Below are positions 1-8,788 of a stretch of DNA of 64,000 nt, in pieces. The notes beneath the pieces were generated by a model that made no database searches, was not told the origin of the DNA, and was given only the letters and a program-made list of their open reading frames with translations. Source of the stretch: Kineococcus mangrovi (GTDB taxonomy: Bacteria; Actinomycetota; Actinomycetes; Actinomycetales; Kineococcaceae); contig NZ_JBGGTQ010000006.1 in NCBI RefSeq assembly GCF_041320705.1, forward strand, positions 186,001-250,000, in the 5' to 3' direction. The position numbers and the translations under genes are program-made. Positions within the stretch are counted from its first letter, which is position 1, and each line of letters starts with the position of its first letter.

Positions 1-1173
1 GCGCGGGACGGCGTTCTCGATCGAGGTCTTCAGCTCCGGCAGGTACGGGAACTGCTCAACGAGGGCGGCGTCGTCGTAGAGCGAGGAGATGACCGGTGCG
101 GCCGAACCCTGGGTCAGCCAGTCGCGCTGGATCTCCTCGGACTGCAGGAACTTGACGAACTCGAAGGCGGTCTCCTTGTGGTCGGAGTAGACGCTGATGC
201 CGGCGGCGTGACCCCCCAGGCTCGAGGCGCCGGGCTTCCCGTCACCGTTGCCGGGCAGCGGGGCCACGCCGAAGGTGTCCTTGACCGTCGACGAACCGTC
301 GGTCTTGGCGAGGCTGTAGACGTAGGGCCAGTTGCGCAGGAACATCAGCTTGCCGTCCTCGAAGGACTGCCGGCCCTGCTCCTCCTGGTAGGTGATCGCC
401 TGCCGGGGGATGTTCCCGTCCTGGAACCCCTCGACCAGCGCCTCCAGCCCGGCCTTCGCCTCGGGGGTGTCGAGGGTGGCGGTCTTGCCGTCCTCGGACA
501 GGATGGACCCGCCGAACGTGTTGATGGCCTCGGCCGTGTTCACGGTGAGCCCCTCGTACTGGGCGAACTGGCCCGCGTAGCAGTCGATGCCGTTCTGCTG
601 CGCGATGGGGCACATGGACATCATCTCGTCCCAGGACTTCGGCGGGGTGGGGACGAGGTCCTTGCGGTAGTAGAGGAGGCCACCGTCGGAGGTGGTGGGT
701 GCGGCGTAGAGCGTGTCGTTGTACGTCTCGGCCTGCACCGTCGGTTCGAGCAGGTTCGACGTGTCGAGCTCGTAGTCACCGGTCAGCGGCTGGAGCCAGC
801 CCTTGGCGGCGAACTCCGAGGTCCAGATGTTGTCGACGCTGACGACGTCGTAGTCGGCGTTCTCGGCCTGGAAGTTCTGGACCAGGTCGTCGTGCTGCTG
901 GTCGGCCTGGTCGGTCTGCTCCTTGAGCGTGACCTGCTGGTCGGGGTGCGCCGCGTTCCACTTGTCGATCGCGGGCTGGACGATGCCGCTGTTGTCCTTG
1001 CCCTGCACGTACGTGATGGGCCCGGTGGAGTTCCCGCTCTGCGCGGCGTCGGAGTTGCCGCCGCCGGAGTCGCCACCGCCGCACGCGCCCAACGCGAGGA
1101 CGCCGGTCGCGGCCAGCGCGAGGGAGAAGGAGATCCTGCGGGCTGCAGGGGACTTTCCGGACTTGCCGAACAC
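1..1173 (-). CDS. Sugar ABC transporter substrate-binding lipoprotein (partial, C-terminus off window)
   Basis: Extracellular solute-binding protein of a carbohydrate ABC importer. The reverse strand reads without a stop from a GTG at 1173 to the window edge, so about 390 residues are present and the C-terminus is missing. The start is supported by AGGAG a few bases upstream. The N-terminus has basic residues, a hydrophobic stretch and a lipobox ending GAC, then a Gly/Ser-rich linker, typical of a lipoprotein anchored outside the membrane. The mature part (YVQGKDN, AAHPDQQVTLKEQ, DVVSVDNIWTSEFAAKGW, APTTSDGGLLYYRKDL) matches the maltose/trehalose binding-protein family. It is divergent from a LacI regulator and faces a LacI-type operator, so sugar-controlled expression is likely. 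The sugar cannot be named; permease genes would lie to the left of the window. Confidence 0.9.
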   Translation of the reverse strand, partial: MFGKSGKSPAARRISFSLALAATGVLALGACGGGDSGGGNSDAAQSGNSTGPITYVQGKDNSGIVQPAIDKWNAAHPDQQVTLKEQTDQADQQHDDLVQNFQAENADYDVVSVDNIWTSEFAAKGWLQPLTGDYELDTSNLLEPTVQAETYNDTLYAAPTTSDGGLLYYRKDLVPTPPKSWDEMMSMCPIAQQNGIDCYAGQFAQYEGLTVNTAEAINTFGGSILSEDGKTATLDTPEAKAGLEALVEGFQDGNIPRQAITYQEEQGRQSFEDGKLMFLRNWPYVYSLAKTDGSSTVKDTFGVAPLPGNGDGKPGASSLGGHAAGISVYSDHKETAFEFVKFLQSEEIQRDWLTQGSAAPVISSLYDDAALVEQFPYLPELKTSIENAVPR

Positions 1174-1306
1174 GGTGTTCTCCTCTTCATCGAGAGCAGT
1201 CGGGGTCGGACGTTCTCCCGGGCGACCCCCCGGGCCGGGTTCGGCAGCGAACCTGGTCCGGCGGGAGAACTGAACACCCACCGCACAGGGGCGTCAACGC
1301 GCAACC

Positions 1307-1368
1307 GACTTTCACGCAACCGCTTGTGGCGACGAAAGTCCTGGTGAGGAGGTTGCAAGCGCTTGCGT
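1307..1368. promoter_or_regulatory. LacI-type operator and inverted repeat between divergent genes
   Basis: The 281-bp gap 1174-1454 between the lipoprotein gene and the LacI gene is less GC-rich than its surroundings. It holds TTGCAAGCGCTTGCGT at 1353-1368, whose central 12 bp (1355-1366) is a perfect palindrome of the kind bound by LacI/GalR regulators. A second inverted repeat, GACTTTC at 1307-1313 and GAAAGTC at 1334-1340, lies just upstream. The likely ligand-responsive binder is the adjacent LacI protein, controlling both directions. Confidence 0.65.
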
Positions 1369-1454
1369 TGCAGATTGGTAACGCACACGATTGTGGTACC
1401 CGTTCCGGGGTTCGGACGCTGGACCGGTGGGCCGAACGGTGGTCGAATCCCGTC

Positions 1455-2552
1455 ATGCCCGCGACGTCGCGACCTCCCGTGCGCAAACCCTCCCCGCCGG
1501 TGCCGGAGGTGCGGATGGCGGACGTCGCCGAGCGCGCCGGGGTGTCCCTGGGCACGGTTTCCCGGGCGTTGCGTGGTCTGGAGGGGGTCAGTGCCGGGAC
1601 CCGTGACCGGATCCGCGCCGTGGCCGCGGAACTGGACTACGTCGTCAACCCCCAGGCCGCGGCTCTCGCCGGTCGCTCCACTGGCCGGGTGGCCGTGGTC
1701 CTGCACGACCTGCCGACCTGGTACTGCAGTTCCGTCGTCCTCGGCCTGGAGCGGCAGATGCGCCCCGCGGGTCTCGACCTGCTCGTCCGCTGCGTCGACG
1801 ACCCGCACGACCGCATCGAGTTCTTCGCGACGATGCCGCTGCGGCGCAAGGTCGATGCCGTCGTCGTCGTCGCCATCGCCTTGACCCCGGTCGAACTGGG
1901 CAGGCTCACCGACGCGGGGGTCCACGTCGTCGCGGCCGGCAGCCACTCGCACTCGGTGCCGTGCGTCGCGATCGACGACGTGCTCGCCGCCCAGCAGGCC
2001 GTGAACCACCTCCTCCAACTGGGGCACCGGCGCATCGCCCTGCTCAACACGGTGGCCGCCTCGGACCGGGCCTGGCAGGCGCAGCGGGACCGGGAGACCG
2101 GTTACCGGACCGCGCTGGAGACCGCCGGGGTCCCCGTCGACGAGGACCTCGTCGTCTCCTGGTCCGGCGGTTCGCGCGGCGGGGCCCAGGGGATGGACCG
2201 GTTGCTGTCCGGCCGCCGCCTGCCGAGCGCGGTGTTCGCCTTCTCCGACGAGGTCGCGCTGGGAGCGCTGCGCAGCCTGCGCCGTGCCGGCATCGAGGTC
2301 CCGCGGCAGATCTCGGTCGTCAGCATCGACGACCACCCCCTCGCCGAGCTCACGGACCTGACGACCGTGGGGCAGGACCCCGAAGCGCTCGGGATCGCGG
2401 CGGGCGCCGCCGTGCTCGACCTGCTCGCCGGGCGGCCCGTGCGCGAGACCGGCCCGTTCCCCACCCGCCTCATCGTCCGCGGGACGACCGCCCCGCCGCT
2501 GGACCGAGGGGTGGGGCCCGCGCCGGGTCGCGGGTGGCCGGGCGGGCGGTAG
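1455..2552 (+). CDS. LacI-family transcriptional regulator
   Basis: DNA-binding repressor or activator of sugar genes, 365 residues, the usual family length. Residues about 19-40 form the LacI helix-turn-helix (MADVAERAGVSLGTVSRAL), followed by the hinge and a periplasmic-binding-protein-like sensor domain (VAVVLHDLPTWYCSSVVLGLE, VSWSGGSRGG, SVVSIDDHPLAELTDLTTVGQ). An in-frame start exists at 1326, but that would place coding sequence over the operator; the ATG at 1455 gives the standard short arm before the HTH. It is divergent from a sugar-binding lipoprotein gene, its probable target, and probably autoregulates through the palindrome at 1353-1368. Confidence 0.9.
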   Translation: MPATSRPPVRKPSPPVPEVRMADVAERAGVSLGTVSRALRGLEGVSAGTRDRIRAVAAELDYVVNPQAAALAGRSTGRVAVVLHDLPTWYCSSVVLGLERQMRPAGLDLLVRCVDDPHDRIEFFATMPLRRKVDAVVVVAIALTPVELGRLTDAGVHVVAAGSHSHSVPCVAIDDVLAAQQAVNHLLQLGHRRIALLNTVAASDRAWQAQRDRETGYRTALETAGVPVDEDLVVSWSGGSRGGAQGMDRLLSGRRLPSAVFAFSDEVALGALRSLRRAGIEVPRQISVVSIDDHPLAELTDLTTVGQDPEALGIAAGAAVLDLLAGRPVRETGPFPTRLIVRGTTAPPLDRGVGPAPGRGWPGGR

Positions 2553-2563
2553 CGTCGCGACCC

Positions 2564-3178
2564 GTGCACTCCTACAGCCCTCGTGACGGACACCGGCTCG
2601 CGCACGACCCGCTGAACTCCATCGTCGCCCCGCGTCCCATCGGCTGGGTGTCCACGGTGGCCGCGGACGGGACGCGGAACCTGGCGCCGTACAGCTTCTT
2701 CAACCTGCTGAACTACCGGCCGCCGATCGTCGGGTTCTCCAGCACGGGCCACAAGGACAGCGTGACCAACGCCGAGGCGACCGGGGAGTTCGTCTGGAAC
2801 CTGGCGACCCGGTCCCTGGCCGCGCCGATGAACGAGACGTCGGCGTCGGTGGGGCCGGAGGTCGACGAGTTCGCCCTCGCCGGGCTCACCCCCGAGGCGT
2901 CGTCGCACGTCCGCCCCCCGCGCGTGGCCGAGAGCCCCGTCGCCTTCGAGTGCCGCGTGACCCGCGTCCAGGAGCTCACCGACGTCGACGACCGGGGCGT
3001 CGGCGCCTGGCTCGTGCTGGGCGAGGTCGTCCAGGTCCACCTCGACGAGTCGCTCCTCGTCGACGGGGTCTTCGACACCCTCGCCGCCGACCCGCTCCTG
3101 CGCGGCGGCGGGCCGGCCGACTACTTCACGATCAGCCAGGAGCAGCGGCTGCGGATGACGCGGCCGGACGCGCGGTAG
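2564..3178 (+). CDS. Flavin reductase family protein (FMN-binding split barrel)
   Basis: Predicted flavin-binding oxidoreductase of the flavin reductase-like group, 204 residues. Sequence signs are the N-terminal HDPLNSIVAPRPIGWVST, the phosphate-loop segment NLAPYSFFNLLNYRPP and the later TGEFVWNLATRSL and FECRVTRVQEL segments typical of this family. The GTG at 2564, 11 bp after the LacI gene, gives the expected N-terminus; longer versions would run inside LacI. Such proteins supply reduced FMN to monooxygenases or act on unknown substrates; no partner monooxygenase is next to it. The link to the LacI gene may be only positional. Confidence 0.85.
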   Translation: MHSYSPRDGHRLAHDPLNSIVAPRPIGWVSTVAADGTRNLAPYSFFNLLNYRPPIVGFSSTGHKDSVTNAEATGEFVWNLATRSLAAPMNETSASVGPEVDEFALAGLTPEASSHVRPPRVAESPVAFECRVTRVQELTDVDDRGVGAWLVLGEVVQVHLDESLLVDGVFDTLAADPLLRGGGPADYFTISQEQRLRMTRPDAR

Positions 3179-3265
3179 GCGGGGGCGCGCAGGCAGGCAC
3201 GTCGTGCCTACCCTCGGGGTGGAGCTCCGTCCCCGGAACGGAGACCACCGCGAGAGGAGACGCTC

Positions 3266-4609
3266 CTGGCACCCGGACGCAGTGGGCTCGACCACGACGA
3301 GCTGTGCACGACCCTGGAACTGGCGTTCAGCGAGACGAGCGGGCCACCGGCGGCCGTCCGCCTCCTGCGCCGGACCGGGAACTGGTTGCTCGCCCTCGAC
3401 CGCGAGGGGTTCATCGAGTTCCGCCCTCCCCACCCCGACGATCCCGAGTCCCGCCCCCGCGCCACCGTCGCCTGGGCCGACGCCCTCGCCGCGTCCGGGC
3501 ACGGCGGCCCGCTGGCCGCCCGCAGCCTGGACGTCGAGCTCGACGACGACCCGTTCGGCGTGGGTGTCCTCGACCCGGACCAGCCCCGGCACGACCTGCC
3601 CGTCCTGCGCATCGCGGCCGGCCTGGCGGCGGGGATCCCCCTGGACCTGCGTGCCGAACTGGTGGACCTGGACAGGCCCACGACGGCCTCGGTCCTCGCG
3701 GCGGTCAGCGCCTGCACCCAGGCCCACGTCCGGCACCACCGGGGGCGCCTGCCCGACGGCCGGCTCTCCCGTCGAGGGGCCATGACGTGGGTCGGCCCCC
3801 TGTACGACTGGACCGACGCCGACCGGGAACTCCCCCCGTCCCCGAGCCGCGACGGGTGGCGGCAGACCGAACTCGGCCTGCACCCGGCCGCGGAGGAGGA
3901 AGCGGACACCGCCCGGGCGGCCCACGCGAACCCCTACCCCGTCGCGGAGCTGCCCCTGGACGACCACCTCGTCCGGGTCCTGGGGGCCCTCAGACCCGGG
4001 GTGACGCACGGCCGGCGGGCCTGGCGACCCCGGCCACCGGCCGACGAGGTGGAACGGCGGCGCGACGCGCTCACCCGCACGATGCTGCGGCACAACCGCG
4101 AGGAGGTGGAGAGCTGGCTGGGGAACCGGCTGCCCGTCCTGCCGACCGAGGGGCGGGACGTGGAGCTCGTCTGCCTGCGCGACCGGTTCGACTGGGACGT
4201 CCCGGACGCCCCGTTGCCCGAGCGCGGCTCGACCCTGCCGAACGGTGAACCGTGGCAGTTGTCGCTCACCCTCGCCTGGCTCCCGGTCGGCCTCGACCTC
4301 GCCCGCACCACGCGCGACGAGCTCTGGCTGATGGACGAGCTCGTCAGCGGCTCCGTGACCTGGTCCCCGTGGACCCGCCCGGACGAGGACCCCCGCGGGC
4401 GGTCGACCTCCCTGCTCGAACCGGCCGGCGGGTACACGGGGGTCACCATCGGCGGCACCCGGTTCGGCGTGCAGCACTCCCGCGCGGGGTGGACGCGGTT
4501 CGGGTGGGGAGCCCGGGGCTCCGGGGTCGAGCACGACGTGGCGCTCCACGTGCCCCGCGCACCGCGGGAGGCGCTGGAGTTCCTCCTGCGCTGCCGCGAC
4601 GTCCCGTAG
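3266..4609 (+). CDS. Uncharacterised protein, paralogue of the 34.3-35.4 kb gene; probable CTG start
   Basis: I do not recognise the family. The frame is 447 residues if it starts at a CTG at 3266, which has AGAGGAGA six bases upstream; there is no ATG, GTG or TTG in frame before a TTG at 3386. Starting at 3386 would drop a region clearly shared with the protein at 34283-35419: both have an N-terminal helix ending in PPA-hydrophobic, then RTGNWLLALDREGF (RTGDWLTTLDAAGF in the paralogue). They also share RPRATVAWA-like, VLRIAAGLA, DLDRPTTASVLAAVSACTQAH and LPDGRLS segments. This one is longer in its second half. No signal peptide, membrane segment or catalytic motif is evident. The CDS is well supported by conservation with its paralogue; the function is unknown. 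Confidence 0.75.
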   Translation: MAPGRSGLDHDELCTTLELAFSETSGPPAAVRLLRRTGNWLLALDREGFIEFRPPHPDDPESRPRATVAWADALAASGHGGPLAARSLDVELDDDPFGVGVLDPDQPRHDLPVLRIAAGLAAGIPLDLRAELVDLDRPTTASVLAAVSACTQAHVRHHRGRLPDGRLSRRGAMTWVGPLYDWTDADRELPPSPSRDGWRQTELGLHPAAEEEADTARAAHANPYPVAELPLDDHLVRVLGALRPGVTHGRRAWRPRPPADEVERRRDALTRTMLRHNREEVESWLGNRLPVLPTEGRDVELVCLRDRFDWDVPDAPLPERGSTLPNGEPWQLSLTLAWLPVGLDLARTTRDELWLMDELVSGSVTWSPWTRPDEDPRGRSTSLLEPAGGYTGVTIGGTRFGVQHSRAGWTRFGWGARGSGVEHDVALHVPRAPREALEFLLRCRDVP

Positions 4610-4735
4610 GACCGGCGTCCCGCAGGACCTGGCCCGTCCGCCACGGTGGGTCCCGCGGTGACGGGACGAGACTGGCGGCCCGGGGCCCGGGTGATCCAAG
4701 GTGACCCGGACGCCCACCGCACCCCGAGGAGCACC

Positions 4736-5545
4736 GTGAGGATCGCCGGACTGCAGCACGCCGGGACACCCGGCGACGTCGACGCCAACCTGGCCGCCCT
4801 CGACGAGGCCGCCGGCCGCGCCGCGGCGGCGGGCTGCCGGCTGCTCGTCACCCCCGAGATGTTCCTCACCGGGTACGACATCGGGGACCTCGTCGAGCGC
4901 CTGGCGCGGGAACCCCTCGAGGACCGGGTGGCGCGGGTCGCCGCGCGGCGCGGGGTCGCGATCGCCGTGGGGCTGCCCCTGCCCGCGGCGTCGGGGGAGG
5001 GGGTGACGAACTCGGTGCTGCTGCTGGACGAGCGGGGTGGCCGCCTCGCCCGCTACGACAAGACCCACCTGTTCGGCGACCTGGACCGCGCGATGTTCGT
5101 CCCCGGCGCCGACGCGGTCGTCACCGCCGACCTCGACGGCGTCCGGCTGGCGTTCCTCGTCTGCTACGACGTGGAGTTCCCCGAGACCGTGCGGGCGGCC
5201 GCCGTCGCCGGCGCCGACCTCGTCGTGGTGCCCACCGCCCAGATGGAACCGTTCGCCTTCGTCGCCGAGCACCTCGTCCGTGTCCGGGCCTGGGAGAACC
5301 AGGTCTACGTCGCCTACCTGAACCACGTGGGCGCCGAGGGCGACCTGCGCTACGTCGGCCGGTCCAGCATCTGCGCCCCCTCCGGCGACGTTCTCGCCGC
5401 GGGGGGCCCGGACGACGAGACCCTGCTCGTGGCCGACGTCGACCTGGGCGTCGTCCGCGCCGCCCGGCTCCAGAACCCGTACCTGACCGACCTGCGGCCG
5501 GAGTTCCGGCGCTCGCAGGCCGACCCCCGGGAGGACACCCCGTGA
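4736..5545 (+). CDS. Carbon-nitrogen hydrolase (nitrilase/amidase superfamily)
   Basis: Cytosolic amidase-type hydrolase of the nitrilase superfamily, 269 residues from the GTG at 4736 (CGAGGA upstream). The Glu-Lys-Cys triad is visible: E41 in LLVTPEMF, K109 in ARYDKTHLF and C143 in FLVCYDVEFPE. It likely cleaves a small amide; the family does not reveal which. Its stop overlaps the GTG of the amino-acid-type permease by four bases, so the pair is co-translated and probably forms an uptake-plus-hydrolysis unit. A longer in-frame start at 4646 exists but lacks a ribosome site and extends beyond the family's N-terminus. Confidence 0.9.
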   Translation: MRIAGLQHAGTPGDVDANLAALDEAAGRAAAAGCRLLVTPEMFLTGYDIGDLVERLAREPLEDRVARVAARRGVAIAVGLPLPAASGEGVTNSVLLLDERGGRLARYDKTHLFGDLDRAMFVPGADAVVTADLDGVRLAFLVCYDVEFPETVRAAAVAGADLVVVPTAQMEPFAFVAEHLVRVRAWENQVYVAYLNHVGAEGDLRYVGRSSICAPSGDVLAAGGPDDETLLVADVDLGVVRAARLQNPYLTDLRPEFRRSQADPREDTP

Positions 5546-6990
5546 CCTGCGACCCCGCCCGCACCGGGCACCAGGACCCCCGGGTCGACGGCCGCCTCCA
5601 CGGCCACCTCGGCACCGGGGCGATCGTGTTCATGGTCATCGCCGCCGCGGCGCCGCTGACCGTCGTCGGCGGGAACGTCCCGCTGGCCGTGGCCGGCGGG
5701 AACGGGGTGGGTGCCCCCGTCGGGTTCCTCCTCGCCGCCGTCGTCCTGCTCGTGTTCTCCGTCGGGTTCGTGGCGCTGACCCCGCACGTCCGGGAGGCGG
5801 GGGCGTTCTTCTCCTACGTCACCGCCGGTCTCGGCTCCCGGGCCGGGCTGGGGACCGCCTTCACGGCGCTCGTCGCCTACACGGCGATCCAGGTCGGGGT
5901 CTACGGGTACGCGGGCTGGGCCCTCGACGACCTCGTCGTGTTCTTCGGCGGCCCCGAGGCGTCGTGGTGGGTCTACTCCTTCGCGATGCTCGCCGTGGTG
6001 GCCGTCCTGGGGTTCCGGCACATCGAGTTGAGCGCGAAGGTCCTCGGGGTGGCGCTCGTCCTGGAGATCGCGGTCGTCGTCGTGCTCGACGCCGTCGTGT
6101 TCGCCCGGGGCGGCCGCAGCGGGGTGGTCGTGGAGACGTTCGCACCCGAGAACGTCTTCACCCCGCACATCGGCGTCGCCGTCCTGTTCGCCCTCACGGG
6201 GTTCATCGGGTTCGAGGCCACCGCGGTGTTCCGCGACGAGGCCCGTGACCCGGACCGGACCGTCCCGCGCGCCACCTACCTCGCCGTCGTGGTCATCGGC
6301 GTGTTCTACGCCCTCTCGTGCTGGGCGCTCGTCACCGGCGCGGGCGCGGCGGACGCGGTGGCCGTGGCGCAGCGGACGCTGGACGGCGAGGGCAACCTCC
6401 TGCTCGACACCACCTCGGAGTACCTCGGTCCCGTCCTGCGCGACGTCGTGCAGGTGCTGCTCGTGTCCAGCCTGTTCGCCTGCGTGCTCTCGTTCCACAA
6501 CGTGCTGGCCCGCTACCAGTTCAGCCTCGCCGGCAAGGGGGTGCTACCGGCGCGCCTGGGCCGGACGCACCCGCGGCACGCCTCGCCCTCGACCGCGTCC
6601 CTGGTGCAGACCGTGACGGCGGCGCTCGTGCTGGCCGTCCTCGCCCTCGCCGGGCTCGACCCCCTCGTCGGGGTCTTCGGGTCGATGGCCGGGGTCGCCA
6701 CGGTCGGCATGGTCCTGCTGCTGACGACGACCTCCGTCGCCGTCCTGGTGTTCTTCGCGCGCAACCCCGGTGCGCGGCGGCGGGGACCGGGGGCGACCCG
6801 GGTGGCACCCGCCGCGGCCGTGCTGGGGTTGCTGGCCTGCCTGTGGCTGGTGCTGTCGAACTTCACCCTTGTCACCGGCAGCGGCGTCGCCGTCAGCGCC
6901 GTCCTGGCGCTGCTGGCGCCCGCCGCGTTCGTCCTGGGGTTCGCGCTCGGGGGCCGGTACCGGTTGCAGGAGCGCACCACCGGGACCTGA
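5542..6990 (+). CDS. APC-superfamily amino acid permease
   Basis: Membrane transporter of 482 residues with about twelve hydrophobic segments. The N-terminus GTGAIVFMVIAAAAPLTVV and the segment GFIGFEATAVFRDEARDPDRTVPRATY are the APC family signatures for substrate and helix-packing regions. GTG at 5542 overlaps the stop of the amidase gene, so the transporter probably imports the substrate hydrolysed by that enzyme, or exchanges its product. The substrate is not determinable. Confidence 0.9.
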   Translation: MTCDPARTGHQDPRVDGRLHGHLGTGAIVFMVIAAAAPLTVVGGNVPLAVAGGNGVGAPVGFLLAAVVLLVFSVGFVALTPHVREAGAFFSYVTAGLGSRAGLGTAFTALVAYTAIQVGVYGYAGWALDDLVVFFGGPEASWWVYSFAMLAVVAVLGFRHIELSAKVLGVALVLEIAVVVVLDAVVFARGGRSGVVVETFAPENVFTPHIGVAVLFALTGFIGFEATAVFRDEARDPDRTVPRATYLAVVVIGVFYALSCWALVTGAGAADAVAVAQRTLDGEGNLLLDTTSEYLGPVLRDVVQVLLVSSLFACVLSFHNVLARYQFSLAGKGVLPARLGRTHPRHASPSTASLVQTVTAALVLAVLALAGLDPLVGVFGSMAGVATVGMVLLLTTTSVAVLVFFARNPGARRRGPGATRVAPAAAVLGLLACLWLVLSNFTLVTGSGVAVSAVLALLAPAAFVLGFALGGRYRLQERTTGT

Positions 6991-7048
6991 CGGCCTGGCC
7001 GGTGGTGGCGCTCGCGCCCGAGGACGTCGCCGCGCCTCCACCGTCCCG

Positions 7049-8788
7049 TCACCGCGAGGAGCCCAGTTCCTTCAGGCGGGCGTTGCGCCACCGGCACCGC
7101 GCACCGGCGCCCCACCGGGCGTCGCCGAACATCTCGTCGTTGTCGTGCACCTCCAGGGCCAGGTGCCCGCGGTCGCCGAGGACGGCGTGGACGGCGTCGG
7201 CGTCGTAGTCGGGGGCCTGCAGGGTGGCCGTGTCGAGCTCGGCGATCCGGACGTCGTTGACCCAGGTGGTGATCACGGGTTCGGCTCCGACGCAGCGGAT
7301 GCGCATCGTGTTCCAGTCCCCGACGCGCCAGACGGCGAGGAAGTCCTCGACGTCGGCGGCGTAGCTGAGCCGGTCGATCTTGTCCTGGGTGACGGGTTCG
7401 GCCGACGTCGCGAGGTCGTCGGGGACCAGGCGCGCCACGGTGCCGTCGGCGTCGAGCTCGGCGTCGACGGCGAAGGGCAGGACGTGGAAGCTGCCGATGC
7501 CGTTGCCGAAGAACCCGCCGATGCCGCCGGAGGGCCGGTGGTCGAGGAGCACCTGGAAACCCTCCCAGCTGTCTCGCCGGCGACGCAGCATGATCCCGGT
7601 GTCGGCGGGCCAGTCGGGTTTCACCTCGATCACCAGCTCGAAGTCGCCGAACGTCGCGTCGGAGACGAGGTAACCGCCGTAGCCGGGCGTCCCCTGCTCA
7701 CCGACCACGAACGTCTCACCCCGCTCGTCGGTGTGGACCGACCACGCGGCCGGGTGCAGTTCGGGGTCGACGGGGACGGAGAGCCCTCGCTCGCGCAGCA
7801 CGTCGTGCAGGTGCGGGCCGCCGGGGTGCAGCGTTCCGTAGACGCGCGGGGCGGGGTGCCAGCCGGCCAGGCTCACCCCGTCGAACAGCGGGACGAAGCC
7901 CTCCTCGTCGGGCAGGGCCAGCCCCGCACCCGCCACCGTGCGCAGGTCCTGCGCGAAGTCCCGCAGCGTCGCCACCGGGGCGGCCGCCGCGTCGCTCCCC
8001 GCGGTGCCCGACGTGAGGTCGCGGTGCACGGCGCGCCAGGTGGCCCGGTGCGCGGTCTCGTACAGCGTCGGCAGCACGGACCGCCCGTCGACGCCGGTGA
8101 TCTCGACCGACGCGGGCCGCGCCGTCGCCGCCGCGGGCAGGGCGACGTCGACCGTGCGGTCGGCGGCGACCGCGGTCACGCGCAGGTGCGGCGGTGTCGC
8201 CGTGCTGCGCGCGGCGACGCCCACGACGAGGCGGTCCCCGGCCGTCGCCGTGAGGGTCAGCCCCCCGGGGTGCGGGGAGCAGGAACGCAGCGCGGTCACC
8301 GGGCCGACCGTGGCGCGCAGGACGCGCAACTGGGCCAGCAGGAGTCCCGGGGTGCTCGCGCCGGGGGAGGTGCTGTCCAGGAAGAGGCTCCCGGCCCCTT
8401 CCAGGGCGTCGGGCCGGCTCGAGCGCAGCTGCGCCAGCGCGGGGTTCCCGGCGAAGGTCTCCGACAGGTGCAGCACGGTCCCGGCCGCCTCCACGGCGTC
8501 GGCCAGGGCGTCCACGGCGGCGGGCTGCACGGGGGCGGGGTCGAGGACCACCACGGCCCGCGCCCGCTCCAGGGCGTCGCGTGCGCGCACCGTCCAGCCG
8601 GGGCCGCCGTCCACGGCCAGGACGTCGAGCGGGCCGGTCGTCCCGGCCTCCTCGGCGGCGGCGGCGAAGGACACCGGGAGGCTGGCCACGACCTCGGCGG
8701 TCGTGGCCCGCACCGCGGGTTCGCACCCCACGCGCAACGGCCCGCTCGTCGGGGCGGTCGTGCCGGGGTGGGGGTCGGTGATCGTCAC
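7049..8788 (-). CDS. DUF1080 (3-keto-glycoside hydrolase-like) protein with extra N-terminal domain
   Basis: 579 residues. The C-terminal part, from about residue 305 (FVPLFDGVSLAGWHP) to the end, is a DUF1080/3-keto-disaccharide hydrolase domain: a lectin-like sandwich with VIEVKPDWPADTGIMLRRR, NDVRIAELDT and GHLALEVHDNDEMF segments. The first 300 residues hold an Ala-rich domain with ADAVEAAGTVLHLSETFAGNPALAQL, resembling a glutamine-amidotransferase-like (ThuA-type) fold, but that match is weak. No signal peptide is seen, so it probably acts in the cytosol. It is the last gene of the sugar operon, overlapping the dehydrogenase gene by four bases; the combination suggests oxidation of a glycoside to a 3-keto form, then cleavage. 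Confidence 0.75.
   Translation of the reverse strand: MTITDPHPGTTAPTSGPLRVGCEPAVRATTAEVVASLPVSFAAAAEEAGTTGPLDVLAVDGGPGWTVRARDALERARAVVVLDPAPVQPAAVDALADAVEAAGTVLHLSETFAGNPALAQLRSSRPDALEGAGSLFLDSTSPGASTPGLLLAQLRVLRATVGPVTALRSCSPHPGGLTLTATAGDRLVVGVAARSTATPPHLRVTAVAADRTVDVALPAAATARPASVEITGVDGRSVLPTLYETAHRATWRAVHRDLTSGTAGSDAAAAPVATLRDFAQDLRTVAGAGLALPDEEGFVPLFDGVSLAGWHPAPRVYGTLHPGGPHLHDVLRERGLSVPVDPELHPAAWSVHTDERGETFVVGEQGTPGYGGYLVSDATFGDFELVIEVKPDWPADTGIMLRRRRDSWEGFQVLLDHRPSGGIGGFFGNGIGSFHVLPFAVDAELDADGTVARLVPDDLATSAEPVTQDKIDRLSYAADVEDFLAVWRVGDWNTMRIRCVGAEPVITTWVNDVRIAELDTATLQAPDYDADAVHAVLGDRGHLALEVHDNDEMFGDARWGAGARCRWRNARLKELGSSR

Noticed and set aside
178-1347. Long plus-strand reading frame opposite the first gene
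   Set aside because: It is the mirror of the solute-binding lipoprotein gene. High GC gives long antisense frames; its protein is low-complexity (Gly, Val, Leu, Arg) with no family features. The same applies to many other long opposite-strand frames in the window.
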